From an uncultured delta proteobacterium (lineage in GTDB: Bacteria > Desulfobacterota > Desulfovibrionia > Desulfovibrionales > Desulfovibrionaceae): DNA of 64,000 bases. A program made the translations under genes and the position numbers. Of this stretch, positions 1 through 9,288 are shown in pieces; within the stretch, counting starts at the first letter, position 1; every line of letters starts with the position of its first letter. The stretch spans positions 68,622 through 132,621 of the forward strand of contig CAIMRY010000025.1 of NCBI GenBank assembly GCA_903843965.1, given 5' to 3'. The notes under the pieces were generated by a model, which was not told where the DNA came from, did no database searches, and saw only the letters and a program-made list of their open reading frames with translations.

Positions 1-1842
1 CGGCCGTCCATGGTCCTCACCGACATCAAGATGCCCGGCCTGGACGGCATCGGCCTGCTCCAGGCCGTCAAGGCGCTTTCCCCGGAGACCGAGGTGCTGA
101 TGATCTCCGGCCACGGCGACCTGGAGCTGGCCATTTCAAGCCTCAAGTTCGGCGCGGCGGACTTCATCACCAAGCCCATCGACGACGAGCTGCTGGCCCA
201 CGGCCTGCGCCAGGCCAGGGAGCGCATCTTCCTGCGCGCCCAGTTGCGCGACCACGCCGAGAACCTGGAGCGCCTGGTGGCCGAGAAGAGCGCCAAGCTC
301 GTGGAGCTGGAGCGCAGGGTCGCCGCGCGCCAGATCGTCGAGGGCCTGTCCTCGGCCATGCGCTTTGTGAAAAGCGGCGAGGGCGGGGCCGGAACCCTGG
401 GCCAACTGCCGTGCTTCGTGTCCATCCACAACCGCGAGCGGCGCATCGTCTCGGCCAACGCCCTGTACCGCGAACGCCTGGGCGAGCCCGAGGGCCGGGA
501 GTCCTGGGCGGCCTATGGCGGGGAATATCCCGAGGGCCGGGGCTGCCCCGTGGACGAGGCCCTGACCAGCGGCCGCGCGGGCTCCAGCCGCGAGACCTTC
601 CAGAGCGTGGACGGCCAGAGCTTCCACGCCCTGGTCTCCACCACGCCCATCTCCGGCGGGGACGGCGAGGTCTCCATGGTGCTCGAAATCGCCGTGGACC
701 TGACCGAGGTCGAGCGCATGCATGCGGAGCTGGTGGCCAGCCAGCGCCGCTACCGCGACCTGTTCGACGCCGTGCCCTGCGCCATAACCGTGCAGAACCG
801 CCAGCTGCGCGTAATGGAGGCCAACAAGACCTTCCTGCACGACTTTGGCGCCAGCCTGGGCGCCACCTGCTTCGAGGCCTACAAGCACCGCGCCGAGCCC
901 TGCCCGGAATGCCCCATCCTGACCACCTTTGAGGACGGCCACAGCCACCAGGCCGAGACCGTGGTCACCGACCGGCACGGCGAGTCCCGCAACATCCTCA
1001 TCTGGACCGCGCCGCTGCTGGACGAGTCCGGCCTGGTGGAGAAGGTCATGGAGGTCTCCACGGACATCACCCAGATCCGCCAGCTGCAGGACCACCTGAG
1101 CTCCCTGGGCATGATGCTCGGCAGCATGTCCCACGGGGTCAAGGGACTGCTCATGGGCCTGGACGGCGGCATGTACCGGATGGAGTCCGGCCTGGCCAAG
1201 GGCGACCTGGAAAAGGTCCAGAGCGGCTGGGGCACGGTGCGCCACCGCATCCAGCACATCCGCAAGATGATCCTGGACATCCTCTACTTCGCCAAAAGCC
1301 GCGAGCTGGAGACGGCGGAGCTGGACCTGCGCGGCTTTGCCCTGGACCTGGCCAACCTGGTGGAAGGCAAGGCCGCCCACGCGGGCATTGATCTGTCCTG
1401 CGACTTCGGGCAGGCCCATGGCTGCTTCGAGGCCGACCCCACGGCCCTGTCCTCGGCCCTGGTGAACTTCCTGGAGAACGCGGTGGACGCCTGCCTTTCC
1501 GAAACCACGGGCAGGCCCCGGCGCATGGGCTTCCGCGTGGCGGCGCAAGAAGGCCGGGCCGTGTTCACCATCACCGACACCGGCATCGGCATGGACCGCG
1601 AGGCCAAGGAGAAGATGTTCACCCTGTTCTTCTCCTCCAAGGGCAGCAAGGGCACCGGCATCGGCCTGTTCATCTCCCACCGCGTGGTCCGGCAGCACCA
1701 CGGCGGCATCGAGGTGGCGTCCAGCCTGGGCGAGGGCACGCGGATCACGGTCTGGCTGCCCCTGGTCCAGCCCGGCAAGCCAGAGGACAAGCCAGAGGAC
1801 AAGACAGGGGCTCAGACAGGGGTCCTGGCCGGAGCCGGGTGA
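1..1842 (+). CDS. Response regulator-PAS-PAS-histidine kinase hybrid (5' partial)
   Basis: The reading frame is open to the left edge, so the true start lies outside the window. The first residues are the second half of a receiver domain: the phospho-acceptor Asp in VLTD, the following MPGLDG and the conserved Lys in FITKPI. A coiled-coil linker (about residues 70-110) leads to two PAS-like domains. The second contains CPECP near residue 300, a motif also present in a PAS domain of the next gene. The kinase core has a SHGVKG phospho-acceptor His region and HATPase boxes NFLENAVDAC, DTGIGMD and GTGIGL. No membrane segment is visible, so it is probably cytosolic. It overlaps the next sensor gene (TGATG), which suggests one phosphorelay. 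The C-terminus ends in a short KPED repeat. The family is secure; the signal is unknown. Confidence 0.85.
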   Translation, partial: RPSMVLTDIKMPGLDGIGLLQAVKALSPETEVLMISGHGDLELAISSLKFGAADFITKPIDDELLAHGLRQARERIFLRAQLRDHAENLERLVAEKSAKLVELERRVAARQIVEGLSSAMRFVKSGEGGAGTLGQLPCFVSIHNRERRIVSANALYRERLGEPEGRESWAAYGGEYPEGRGCPVDEALTSGRAGSSRETFQSVDGQSFHALVSTTPISGGDGEVSMVLEIAVDLTEVERMHAELVASQRRYRDLFDAVPCAITVQNRQLRVMEANKTFLHDFGASLGATCFEAYKHRAEPCPECPILTTFEDGHSHQAETVVTDRHGESRNILIWTAPLLDESGLVEKVMEVSTDITQIRQLQDHLSSLGMMLGSMSHGVKGLLMGLDGGMYRMESGLAKGDLEKVQSGWGTVRHRIQHIRKMILDILYFAKSRELETAELDLRGFALDLANLVEGKAAHAGIDLSCDFGQAHGCFEADPTALSSALVNFLENAVDACLSETTGRPRRMGFRVAAQEGRAVFTITDTGIGMDREAKEKMFTLFFSSKGSKGTGIGLFISHRVVRQHHGGIEVASSLGEGTRITVWLPLVQPGKPEDKPEDKTGAQTGVLAGAG

Positions 1843-4142
1843 TGGCCGCGCGCCTGCCCCGCCTGCGCCCCGGCCTGCCCCTGGCCGGAAAGATCATGGG
1901 CTGCCTCGTGGCCCTGATCCTGGGGCTGGCCGTCTTCTTGTACCAGTTCAACACCCGCAGCTTCCGCGAACTGGCGGAACAAAACGCCGACCTGGAGGCC
2001 GACCGCATCTGCGAGGCCATCAAGTCCGGGGCCTCCAGCGCCATGATGCACAACAACCGGGGCGAGCTGCAAAAGATCGCGCGGCGCACCGGGCGCATGG
2101 AGGGCGTTCTGGGCGTGCGCATTTTGAACAAGCAGGGGCTGGTCATGTTCGCCAGTTACGAGGAGGAGGTGGGCGCGCGGCTGCCCACGGCCGGGTTCCA
2201 GTGCGCCTCCTGCCACAGGCGCAGGCCCGTGCCCTCGACCCTGGAGATGGAGGAGCGCACCCAGGTTGAAACCAGCCCCGGCGGCGAGCGCCAGCTGACC
2301 ATCTTCAGCCCCATCGGCAACGACGAGGGCTGCGCCACGGCCTCCTGCCATTTCCACCGCCCGGACGAGAAGGTCCTGGGCGTGCTGGTGCTCAACATGA
2401 GCCTGCGCAAGCAGGAGGAGACCCTGCAGGCCCTGGTCGGGTCCAACACCTTGTCCCTGGGCATCTTCCTGGCCGGGGTCTTCGCCGTGCTCTACCTGGT
2501 GGTGCACCTGCTCATCCAGCGGCCCATACGGGCCATGATCGCGGCCACCCGGCGCATCGCCACGGGCGACATGGACTGCCGCCTGGCCATCCACCAGCGC
2601 GACGAGCTGGGCGAGTTGGCCGAGGCCATCACCCTCATGTGCCGGGAGATCAGCAGCAAGCACGGCGAGATAGACACCCAGCGCCAGCGCTACCAGAAGC
2701 TCTTCGAGGGCGTGCCCTGCATCATCACCGTGCAGGACCGGGACTTCCGCCTGCTGAGCTACAACCAGATCTTCGCCGACCTGTTCCACGCCGACACAGC
2801 CACCTACTGCTACGCGGCCTACAAGGGCCGCACCGAGAAATGCCCGCAGTGCCCGGTGGAGCGCACCTTCCAGGACGGCCAGCCGCACTTCACGGAAGAG
2901 ACCGGTGTATACAAGGACGGCACCTCGGCCCACTGGATCGTCAAGACCTCGCCCCTGTACGACGAGGCGGGCAACATCAGCGCGGCCATGGAGATGTGCC
3001 TGGACATCACCCCGCGCAAGCGCCTGGAGGAGGAGCTGCGCAAAAGTGAGCGCAAGTACCAGGACATCTTCAACAACATCCCGAACTCCCTGTTCGTCAT
3101 CGACGCCCAGGACATGACCATCCTGGACTGCAACCGCAGCAGCGCCCTGCTCTACGGCTACCGTCGGGGCGAGCTCATCGGCCAAAGCATCCGCACCATC
3201 TTCCACCCCGACGAGGCCGACATCGGCGCAACCACCCTGAGCCTGGGCCAGGTCATGTACCGCGTGCTCAACCAGGCCAAGGACGGCCGGACCTTTTACG
3301 TGAACATCATCACCGCAATTTCCGAGTCCGACGACCGCAGGGTCATCCTGGCCACGGCCATGGACGTCACCGAACGCATCCGGGCCGAACGCCAGATGGT
3401 GCAGGCCTCCAAGATGGCCACCCTGGGCGAAATGGCCACGGGCGTGGCCCACGAGCTGAACCAGCCCCTGGCCGTGATGCAGATGGTGGCCAATCTGTTC
3501 CTGCGCAAGCTGGAGATGGGCCAGGCGCCCGACGAGGCCACCCTGCGCGAGATGGCTGAAAAGCTGCGCACCAACGTGGAGCGCAGCACGCGCATCATCA
3601 CCCATATGCGCGAGTTCGGCCGCAAGCCCGCAGCCCAAAGCGCCGGGCCCGTGGACCTGAACCTGGTGGTCCACCGGGCGTTTGACTTCTTCAGCCAGCA
3701 GCTCAAGGTGCGCGGCATCGAGGTGGTCTTCGACCTGGCCGACGAGCTGCCACCCATCCTGGCCGACCCGAACCGCCTGGAGCAGGTGTTCATGAATCTC
3801 CTGCTCAACGCCCGAGACGCCATCGAGGACGCCTGCGCACAGGCCGCCTGCGGCCCGCGCGACCGTCGCATCACCCTGCGCACCCGCGCCCGCAGGCGCA
3901 CGGTCATGGCCGAGGTGGCGGACACGGGCGTGGGCATCCCGCGCGAAATCGCCACCCGCATCTTCGAGCCCTTCTTCACCACCAAGCAGGTGGGCAAGGG
4001 CACGGGCCTGGGCCTATCCATCAGCTACGGCATCGTGCAGGAGTATGGCGGCTCCATCCACGCCCGGCCGCGCTCGGGCCGGGGCGCGCGCTTCCTGCTG
4101 GTCTTCCCGCGGCTGAATCCGGCGGGCAAGCCCAGCGCCTGA
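1842..4142 (+). CDS. Membrane sensor histidine kinase with c-haem-like periplasmic domain
   Basis: 766 residues from the ATG that overlaps the upstream stop (TGATG); an in-frame GTG three bases earlier is possible. TM1 spans about residues 18-36 and TM2 about 204-225. The periplasmic part between them contains CASCH (121-125) and CATASCH (164-170), a CxxCH and a CxxxxCH that could bind c-type haem or act as a redox switch. HAMP, a PAS domain with CPQCP, a second PAS, HisKA ([11 protein letters not shown]) and HATPase ([25 protein letters not shown]) follow. The gene probably works with the receiver-containing protein encoded just upstream. A redox or haem-ligand signal is inferred from the Cys/His motifs; the natural ligand cannot be read from sequence. 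Confidence 0.88.
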   Translation: MAARLPRLRPGLPLAGKIMGCLVALILGLAVFLYQFNTRSFRELAEQNADLEADRICEAIKSGASSAMMHNNRGELQKIARRTGRMEGVLGVRILNKQGLVMFASYEEEVGARLPTAGFQCASCHRRRPVPSTLEMEERTQVETSPGGERQLTIFSPIGNDEGCATASCHFHRPDEKVLGVLVLNMSLRKQEETLQALVGSNTLSLGIFLAGVFAVLYLVVHLLIQRPIRAMIAATRRIATGDMDCRLAIHQRDELGELAEAITLMCREISSKHGEIDTQRQRYQKLFEGVPCIITVQDRDFRLLSYNQIFADLFHADTATYCYAAYKGRTEKCPQCPVERTFQDGQPHFTEETGVYKDGTSAHWIVKTSPLYDEAGNISAAMEMCLDITPRKRLEEELRKSERKYQDIFNNIPNSLFVIDAQDMTILDCNRSSALLYGYRRGELIGQSIRTIFHPDEADIGATTLSLGQVMYRVLNQAKDGRTFYVNIITAISESDDRRVILATAMDVTERIRAERQMVQASKMATLGEMATGVAHELNQPLAVMQMVANLFLRKLEMGQAPDEATLREMAEKLRTNVERSTRIITHMREFGRKPAAQSAGPVDLNLVVHRAFDFFSQQLKVRGIEVVFDLADELPPILADPNRLEQVFMNLLLNARDAIEDACAQAACGPRDRRITLRTRARRRTVMAEVADTGVGIPREIATRIFEPFFTTKQVGKGTGLGLSISYGIVQEYGGSIHARPRSGRGARFLLVFPRLNPAGKPSA

Positions 4143-4356
4143 CCATGCCGGGCCGCCATCCCGGACGCCGCTTCCCGCCCGCACAGCAGGCCTGCGCCCC
4201 GGACCTGCGCCCCCGGACCTGCGCCCCCGGCTGACGCGCAGCCGCCTTGACCTCCTTCCGGGCCTGGGGCATAGCCTGGGGCAGGAATCCCCCCGTCCTG
4301 CGGGGCAGGCGCGGCGCAACCGGCTGGCCAGCCCCCATACCCGCAAGGAGGCCCCC

Positions 4357-5445
4357 ATGCCCATGCCGAGCACTCCCTCCCTGACCGAACGCGTGGCCGG
4401 TGCGGCCGCCGGGGCCCTCATCGGCGACGCCCTGGGCCTGGGCACCCACTGGTACTACGACCTGGAGGCCCTGCGGCGCGACTACGGCCCTTGGGTCACG
4501 GGCTACACCGAACCCAAGCCCGGCCGCTACCACGCGGGCATGCAGGCCGGGGAGCTTTCGCAAACCGGGCTGTTGTGCCTGGATCTCCTGCGCTCCCTGA
4601 CCCAGCGCGGCGAGTACGACCAGGGCGACTACACCGCGCGGCTGGACGCGAACTTCCTGGCGCGCATGGACGGCACGCCCTACTCCGGCCCCGGCGGCTA
4701 CACCAACCAGGGAATGCGCGACGCCCACCAGGCCCGGCGCGAGGGCAAGCCCTGGGGCCACACCGGCGGCTACGCCGACACCACCGAGGCTGCGGAGCGC
4801 GCCGCGTTCATCTCCCTGCGCTACGCGCTTTCGCCCATGCAGGGCGCGCTTTTGGCGCGGGAGAACATCCTGCTGACCCACGCGGACCCCTTTGTGGCGG
4901 CCTTGAGCCTGTCCTTCGACATCGTGGCCGCCGCCATGGCGCGCGGGGAGCCCCTGGACGCGGACCTAGGCGGCAAGCTCTACGCCATGGTGGAGCGCCG
5001 CGAGCTGCCGTACACCCATGTGGTGCTGGCCGAAAAGACCGGCGCGTACGACTCGGACCCGCTGCCCACCTCGGCCGCGCTCACCGCGCCGGACGGCCTG
5101 CTCTTCCCCTCGCACATCTGGCGGGCGGCGCAGGACCCGGACGTGCGCATCGAACCGGCCTGGAAGGCCAGCCTCGTGTACGGCCTGCCGTGCAGCATCA
5201 TCTGCCAGCTCCCGGCGGCCTACTACCTTGCGGCGCGCTTCGGCGACGACTTCGAATCCGCCGTGCTGCACGCCATCAACGGCGGCGGGCAGAACATGTC
5301 GCGGGCCATGCTCACGGGCATCCTGGCCGGGGCCAGGTGCGGCCTTTCGGGCATTCCCCGGCGCTTTCTGGATGGGCTGGCCGACGCGGAGGAGGTGCAG
5401 GACCTGGCCCTGCAGCTGGGCCAGCAGGCGCGGCAGGGTTCCTAG
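4357..5445 (+). CDS. ADP-ribosylglycohydrolase-family protein, metal ligands substituted
   Basis: 362 residues with AAGGAGG five bases before the ATG. The N-terminus (GAAAGALIGDALGLGTHW) and the overall length match the all-helical ADP-ribosylglycohydrolase (DraG/ARH, COG1397) fold. That family hydrolyses ADP-ribose from proteins using two Mg ions held by an N-terminal DDT-like motif and a C-terminal GDxD motif. Here the corresponding segments read GELSQTGLL and INGGGQNMSR, so the acidic metal ligands appear to be missing. This resembles the J1-crystallin-like branch rather than active DraG. No signal peptide is seen, and no dinitrogenase-reductase ADP-ribosyltransferase lies nearby. The fold is confident; enzymatic activity is doubtful. 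Confidence 0.8.
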   Translation: MPMPSTPSLTERVAGAAAGALIGDALGLGTHWYYDLEALRRDYGPWVTGYTEPKPGRYHAGMQAGELSQTGLLCLDLLRSLTQRGEYDQGDYTARLDANFLARMDGTPYSGPGGYTNQGMRDAHQARREGKPWGHTGGYADTTEAAERAAFISLRYALSPMQGALLARENILLTHADPFVAALSLSFDIVAAAMARGEPLDADLGGKLYAMVERRELPYTHVVLAEKTGAYDSDPLPTSAALTAPDGLLFPSHIWRAAQDPDVRIEPAWKASLVYGLPCSIICQLPAAYYLAARFGDDFESAVLHAINGGGQNMSRAMLTGILAGARCGLSGIPRRFLDGLADAEEVQDLALQLGQQARQGS

Positions 5446-5467
5446 CCGCGCAGGCGCGCGGCGTTCT

Positions 5468-5543
5468 CCGCTGTTGCCCGCTGGCAGCCGCTGTTGCCCG
5501 CTGCGGAGCCGCTCCGGTTCGGACTCGCTCCGGCTCGGACTCG
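5468..5543. repeat. Two short tandem repeats in a convergent gap
   Basis: Between the glycohydrolase-like gene and the convergent caspase gene, a 16-bp unit (CCGCTGTTGCCCGCTG) occurs at 5468 and 5488. A second 16-bp unit (CTCCGGYTCGGACTCG) occurs at 5512 and 5528, with a partial third copy. No U-tract hairpin was found. The function is unknown. Confidence 0.7.
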
Positions 5544-5728
5544 CTCCGGCGTAGCGGCGTCTTGCCCGGCAGCGCCCTGTGGTTTCCGCGCCCGTTGCAG
5601 GCGTGGATACGACGGCGCGGCCTGCCCGGCTTTGGCGCAAGGCCCGGTCAATCCGACCGGTCCGCCGGGCTGGCGCGGCTGGACCAAATGCCAAAGACGA
5701 GAGACTCACGCCCAAACCCGACTGAAAG

Positions 5729-7276
5729 CTACTCCGTCCTTGCAAGGCGGAAGCCCTGGGCGCTGCTCCGGAAGTCGGGCGTGATGCGCAACCGGAGGGC
5801 TGCACGAACGCATTTCGACGAGTCAACATAACTGCCGCCACGCAATACCCGGTACACTCCGCCGCCAGCAACTATGGGATTATCCTGTGCTGAGGAAGAA
5901 TAACTGCCGTAAACGTCCTCGACCCACTCCCAGACGTTGCCGCTCATGTCGTAGAGGCCCAGGCCGTTGGGAGCCCTGGCCCCCACCTCGTGCGTGGAGC
6001 CGCCGCTGTTGCCTTTGTACCAGGCCACACGGTCGATGTCGTCTCCGCCCGCATACATCTCCGGCCTGCCCCCACTACGAGCAGCATACTCCCATTCCGC
6101 CTCCGTGGGCAGCCTGAACTTCACGGAACTCAAGGCGCTGAGTTTGGAGATGAATCTCTTCACATCCAACCAGTTCACCCACTCCACTGGGTAGTTGTCG
6201 CCCATCTGGCGATTGGATGGATTGTTCCCCATCACTTTCTCCCACTGCCCCTGCGTCACCTCAAACTTGCCCATCCAGAAGCCGGAAAGCCGGACCGTAT
6301 GAACGGGCTTCTCGTCAGAGTCGCAGTTGCCAAGAAATCCGCCGGTCCCGGCCCACGGTCCACGGCCCATCTCAAACGTGCCTCCAGGCACCCAGACGAA
6401 CTCCATGCCCGTCACCGGGTCGGTCCAGGTGTCGCCCACTTTGTGCTCGGCAGCAAGGGGAGGTGGGGTCTGCTTGGGCGCCGTGGCCAGGGCGACTTCC
6501 ACAGGCGGCGCGTGTTGGCCGTCCGCTCCGGGCCGGAAGGAGAAATCCCCGGTCAGGCTGGAGGACTCCCACGGGGTCTGCCTTCTGCCCGTGTCGTTCA
6601 GCACGCCGATGCGCACATGCTTGAGCGCGGTCTCGATGGTCTGGCCGGGCACGCGCATTTCGCGCAGCAGATGCTGGGTGTACACGCCGTTTCGGCCCAC
6701 GCCGTCGGCAGCCACGCTGTCCGGGGCCGTGGCGTAGCCGATGAGCGTGCCCGTGGGCGCGTCCATCTTGGCCAGGCCCGCGTCCGCGCTGCGCCAGCTG
6801 CGGGCAAAGGGATTGTTGCGGCAGGCGTCCAGCAGCACGATGTTCAGCCCGTTGCCCGCGTTCTCCATGCGCCCAAGCACCCGGCCCGCGTCCAGGCACA
6901 GGCTCTTCACGTCCTGCTCCACGCTGATGCGCGCGTCCACAGGCACGAGGTAGTTCACGCCCTTCACCTGCATGCCGTGCCCGGCGAAAAAGAACAGGCC
7001 CGTGCCGCCTTTTCTCAGGCTGGCCCAGAACTGGTCCAGGGCGTCCTCCATCTGGCGCAGCCCGGCATTCTCGCGCAGGATGACCTCGAAGCCCAGACCC
7101 TTCAGGGTGGCGGCCATGTCGCGGGCGTCGTTGACGGGGTTTTTGAGCGGGCCGTCTTTGTACGCGCCGTTGCCGATGACAAGGGCCACACGGCGTTCCG
7201 TGGGGGCGGACCAGGCGGGCGCGGACAGGGACAGGATGAAAACTGCGAGCAGGGCCAGGGGGATGATGCGGCGCAT
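5729..7276 (-). CDS. Secreted caspase-like (peptidase C14) / FGE-sulfatase domain fusion
   Basis: 515 residues. The start was chosen at the ATG preceded by GGAGGTG and followed by a clear signal peptide (residues 1-23, ending AWSA). Residues about 27-250 form a caspase p20-like domain with the catalytic pair visible as FFAGHG (His100) and LLDACRNN (Cys152). Residues about 265-515 form a formylglycine-generating-enzyme-like (SUMF1) domain: PGGTFEMG, FEVTQGQW, RLPTEAEWEYAA, GNVWEWVED, RVLRGGSY and a C-terminal GFRLAR. Only one Cys (SSKC) sits near the position of the FGE redox Cys pair, so sulfatase activation is unlikely and the domain may bind a ligand. Export to the periplasm is inferred. 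Related fusions exist in other bacteria; the substrate is unknown. Confidence 0.85.
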   Translation of the reverse strand: MRRIIPLALLAVFILSLSAPAWSAPTERRVALVIGNGAYKDGPLKNPVNDARDMAATLKGLGFEVILRENAGLRQMEDALDQFWASLRKGGTGLFFFAGHGMQVKGVNYLVPVDARISVEQDVKSLCLDAGRVLGRMENAGNGLNIVLLDACRNNPFARSWRSADAGLAKMDAPTGTLIGYATAPDSVAADGVGRNGVYTQHLLREMRVPGQTIETALKHVRIGVLNDTGRRQTPWESSSLTGDFSFRPGADGQHAPPVEVALATAPKQTPPPLAAEHKVGDTWTDPVTGMEFVWVPGGTFEMGRGPWAGTGGFLGNCDSDEKPVHTVRLSGFWMGKFEVTQGQWEKVMGNNPSNRQMGDNYPVEWVNWLDVKRFISKLSALSSVKFRLPTEAEWEYAARSGGRPEMYAGGDDIDRVAWYKGNSGGSTHEVGARAPNGLGLYDMSGNVWEWVEDVYGSYSSSAQDNPIVAGGGVYRVLRGGSYVDSSKCVRAALRLRITPDFRSSAQGFRLARTE

Positions 7277-7454
7277 ACTCACCTCCAGTTGTAAATGCGC
7301 ATAGCAGAAGAGCACACGCATCCACAAGGGGCATCCCGCGCGCGCCGCGCGCCAGCCGACACAACCGGGCGCAAGGCCCGGCCCATGTGGCAGGATTTTC
7401 CCCCCGAACCCGCGCCGTGCAGCGCATAACCACATAGAATTATTACGTCGCAGC

Positions 7455-7471
7455 TTGGCACGGGTATTGAA
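7455..7471 (+). promoter_or_regulatory. Sigma-54-like (-24/-12) promoter for the hook operon
   Basis: TTGGCACGGGTATTGAA matches the sigma-54 consensus (TTGGCACG-N4-TTGC) except that the -12 GC reads GA. Transcription would start near 7482, just ahead of the fliK ribosome site AAGGAG (7484-7489). Middle and late flagellar genes are sigma-54 dependent in many bacteria, which supports the reading. The -12 mismatch and the very short leader weaken it. Confidence 0.4.
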
Positions 7472-7495
7472 GCATGGCGGGCCAAGGAGCACGCC

Positions 7496-9274
7496 ATGCA
7501 GGAAATTCCCGCCGTCAAGACCACGTCCAGCGACATCCTCGACCAACTCCGCTCCGCAGCGCTGGTGGACACGTCTTCGCAGTCGAGCGCCTTTGCCGAT
7601 TTCCTGAACCTCATGAGCCGCCCGACGACGGGCAGCGCCCTGCCCGGGTCCAAGGCCGACGCCCTGGACCTGGTCAAGGACAGCTCCACGGCCCAGGATT
7701 CCCTTCCCGCGCGCCAGACAGCGGAGCTCCAGGCCCAGACCCAGGCCCAGGCCCAGGCCCAGACCCAGACCCAGGCCCAGACTCAGACTCAGATCCAGGC
7801 CCAGGCCCAGGCCGCTCCGACGACACAGAGCACGACATCAACATCGACATCAACATCGACATCGACATCGACAAAGACGCTCGCAGCGGACGCAAGCATG
7901 GAAGCGGCCAAGAATCTTCCCGTCTCGCGCGAGGCCTTTGAGGAGCTGCGCCCGACCTTGACCAACCTCGGCCTGACCAACAAGGAGGTCGAGGACCTGA
8001 GCGCCAGCACCCAGAACGGGCAGCTCACCTGGGGCGGCCTGGTGCAGACCGTGGCCGGGCACATGACCGGGGCCAAGAAGCCTGTGGAGCTCTCCGCCAG
8101 CCAGAGCCTGGACCTGCAGTCGCTGTTCCAGAAGCTCGGCTTCTCCCCGGACTCGGCCAAGGGACTGGTGGCCGACGTGGCCAAGGGCGACGGCGTCAAG
8201 GTCCTCGCCCTGATCCAGCAGAAGCTTTCCACCATGCCGGCCGACCAGACCCTGGGCCTGAGCAGCGGGGAGATGTCCACCCTGTTCAAGTCCCTGCACC
8301 TGCCCGAGGCCACGGCGAACAAGCTGGCCGATCTCTTCAACGCAGACACCACCGTGGCCGGGCTCAAGAACGGCCTGAACATGGCCGGGCAGGAGCTGCT
8401 GTTGCAGCGCGCCCAGAGCGAGTCCCTGGAAACGGATCAACTGCGCTCCCTGGCCAAGGTCATGAAAAAGGACGTGGACAAGGCCCGCCGCGAAACCGGG
8501 CTGGCCACCAGCACCAGCACAACCCAGAGCACGGACTCTGACCAGCCGCACATCACGGTCTCGGTCAAGGGTCCGGACCGCAACGACACCAAGTGGTTCG
8601 ACAAGCACGACCAGCAGAAGCACACTGGCAGCGAGGACGCCTCCTGGCGCGAGTTTTTGGCCCGCGTGAAAAGCGACGACGCCACGGGACAGGGCAACTC
8701 CGGCAGCCAGAGCGCCAAGGACTCCCTCGACTCCATGATGGGCAAGGCCCTGGGCCAGGCTGGCACGCAGCAGGCCAAGACCGAAACCAGCCAGCAGGGC
8801 AAGGCCTGGGAAAAAGTTGCCGCGCCAAAGCTGCTCAGCCAGGTCCAGGAGGCCCTGCTCAAGGACCTGGGCCAGGGCCGCAAGCAGATGACCCTGGACC
8901 TTGACCCGGCAAACTTGGGCAAGATGCAGGTCATGCTCCAGGTCAAGGACAAGGACGTGCACGCCACCCTGCGCGCCGACGACCCCGAGACCGCAAAGAT
9001 GCTCACCGCCCAGCTCGACACCATCAAGAAGTCCCTGGAGGACCAGGGGCTCAAGGTCCAAAGCCTGGAGGTGCAGACCGGCCTGGCCTCGCGCCAGGAG
9101 CAGCAGCTCTTCAATGCCGACCAGCACAATGAGGCCCAGGAGCGCCAGGACCTTTCGAACCTTTTCACACGGCTCAGAATGCTGCGCTCCGACAGCGGAG
9201 GCCTGGCTCAGGAAATGCAGTCCACAGGCATGCAGGAAATTCTTGCCGACAAGGGCCTGCACGTCATCGCCTAA
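7496..9274 (+). CDS. fliK: Flagellar hook-length control protein FliK
   Basis: 592 residues with AAGGAG before the ATG. FliK is the secreted ruler that sets hook length and switches export specificity through FlhB. The C-terminal domain (about residues 455-530) carries the family's LDPANLGKMQV segment and is followed by a helical tail. The middle is low in complexity, as usual for the ruler part. It includes an extreme Gln/Ala/Thr tract (about residues 79-107) encoded by CAGGCC/CAGACC repeats, then a Thr-Ser tract (about 108-127). It lies directly upstream of flgD and flgE and forms a hook operon with them. Length exceeds that of enteric FliK (about 400), which may mean a longer hook or simply repeat growth. 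Confidence 0.9.
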   Translation: MQEIPAVKTTSSDILDQLRSAALVDTSSQSSAFADFLNLMSRPTTGSALPGSKADALDLVKDSSTAQDSLPARQTAELQAQTQAQAQAQTQTQAQTQTQIQAQAQAAPTTQSTTSTSTSTSTSTSTKTLAADASMEAAKNLPVSREAFEELRPTLTNLGLTNKEVEDLSASTQNGQLTWGGLVQTVAGHMTGAKKPVELSASQSLDLQSLFQKLGFSPDSAKGLVADVAKGDGVKVLALIQQKLSTMPADQTLGLSSGEMSTLFKSLHLPEATANKLADLFNADTTVAGLKNGLNMAGQELLLQRAQSESLETDQLRSLAKVMKKDVDKARRETGLATSTSTTQSTDSDQPHITVSVKGPDRNDTKWFDKHDQQKHTGSEDASWREFLARVKSDDATGQGNSGSQSAKDSLDSMMGKALGQAGTQQAKTETSQQGKAWEKVAAPKLLSQVQEALLKDLGQGRKQMTLDLDPANLGKMQVMLQVKDKDVHATLRADDPETAKMLTAQLDTIKKSLEDQGLKVQSLEVQTGLASRQEQQLFNADQHNEAQERQDLSNLFTRLRMLRSDSGGLAQEMQSTGMQEILADKGLHVIA

Positions 9275-9288
9275 AATGGAGGCAGCAC

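Noticed and set aside
136-1701. 521-residue antisense frame under the first kinase
   Set aside because: It is the mirror of a secure gene with known domains; its composition (Ala/Gly/His/Gln-rich) is typical of GC-rich shadow frames.
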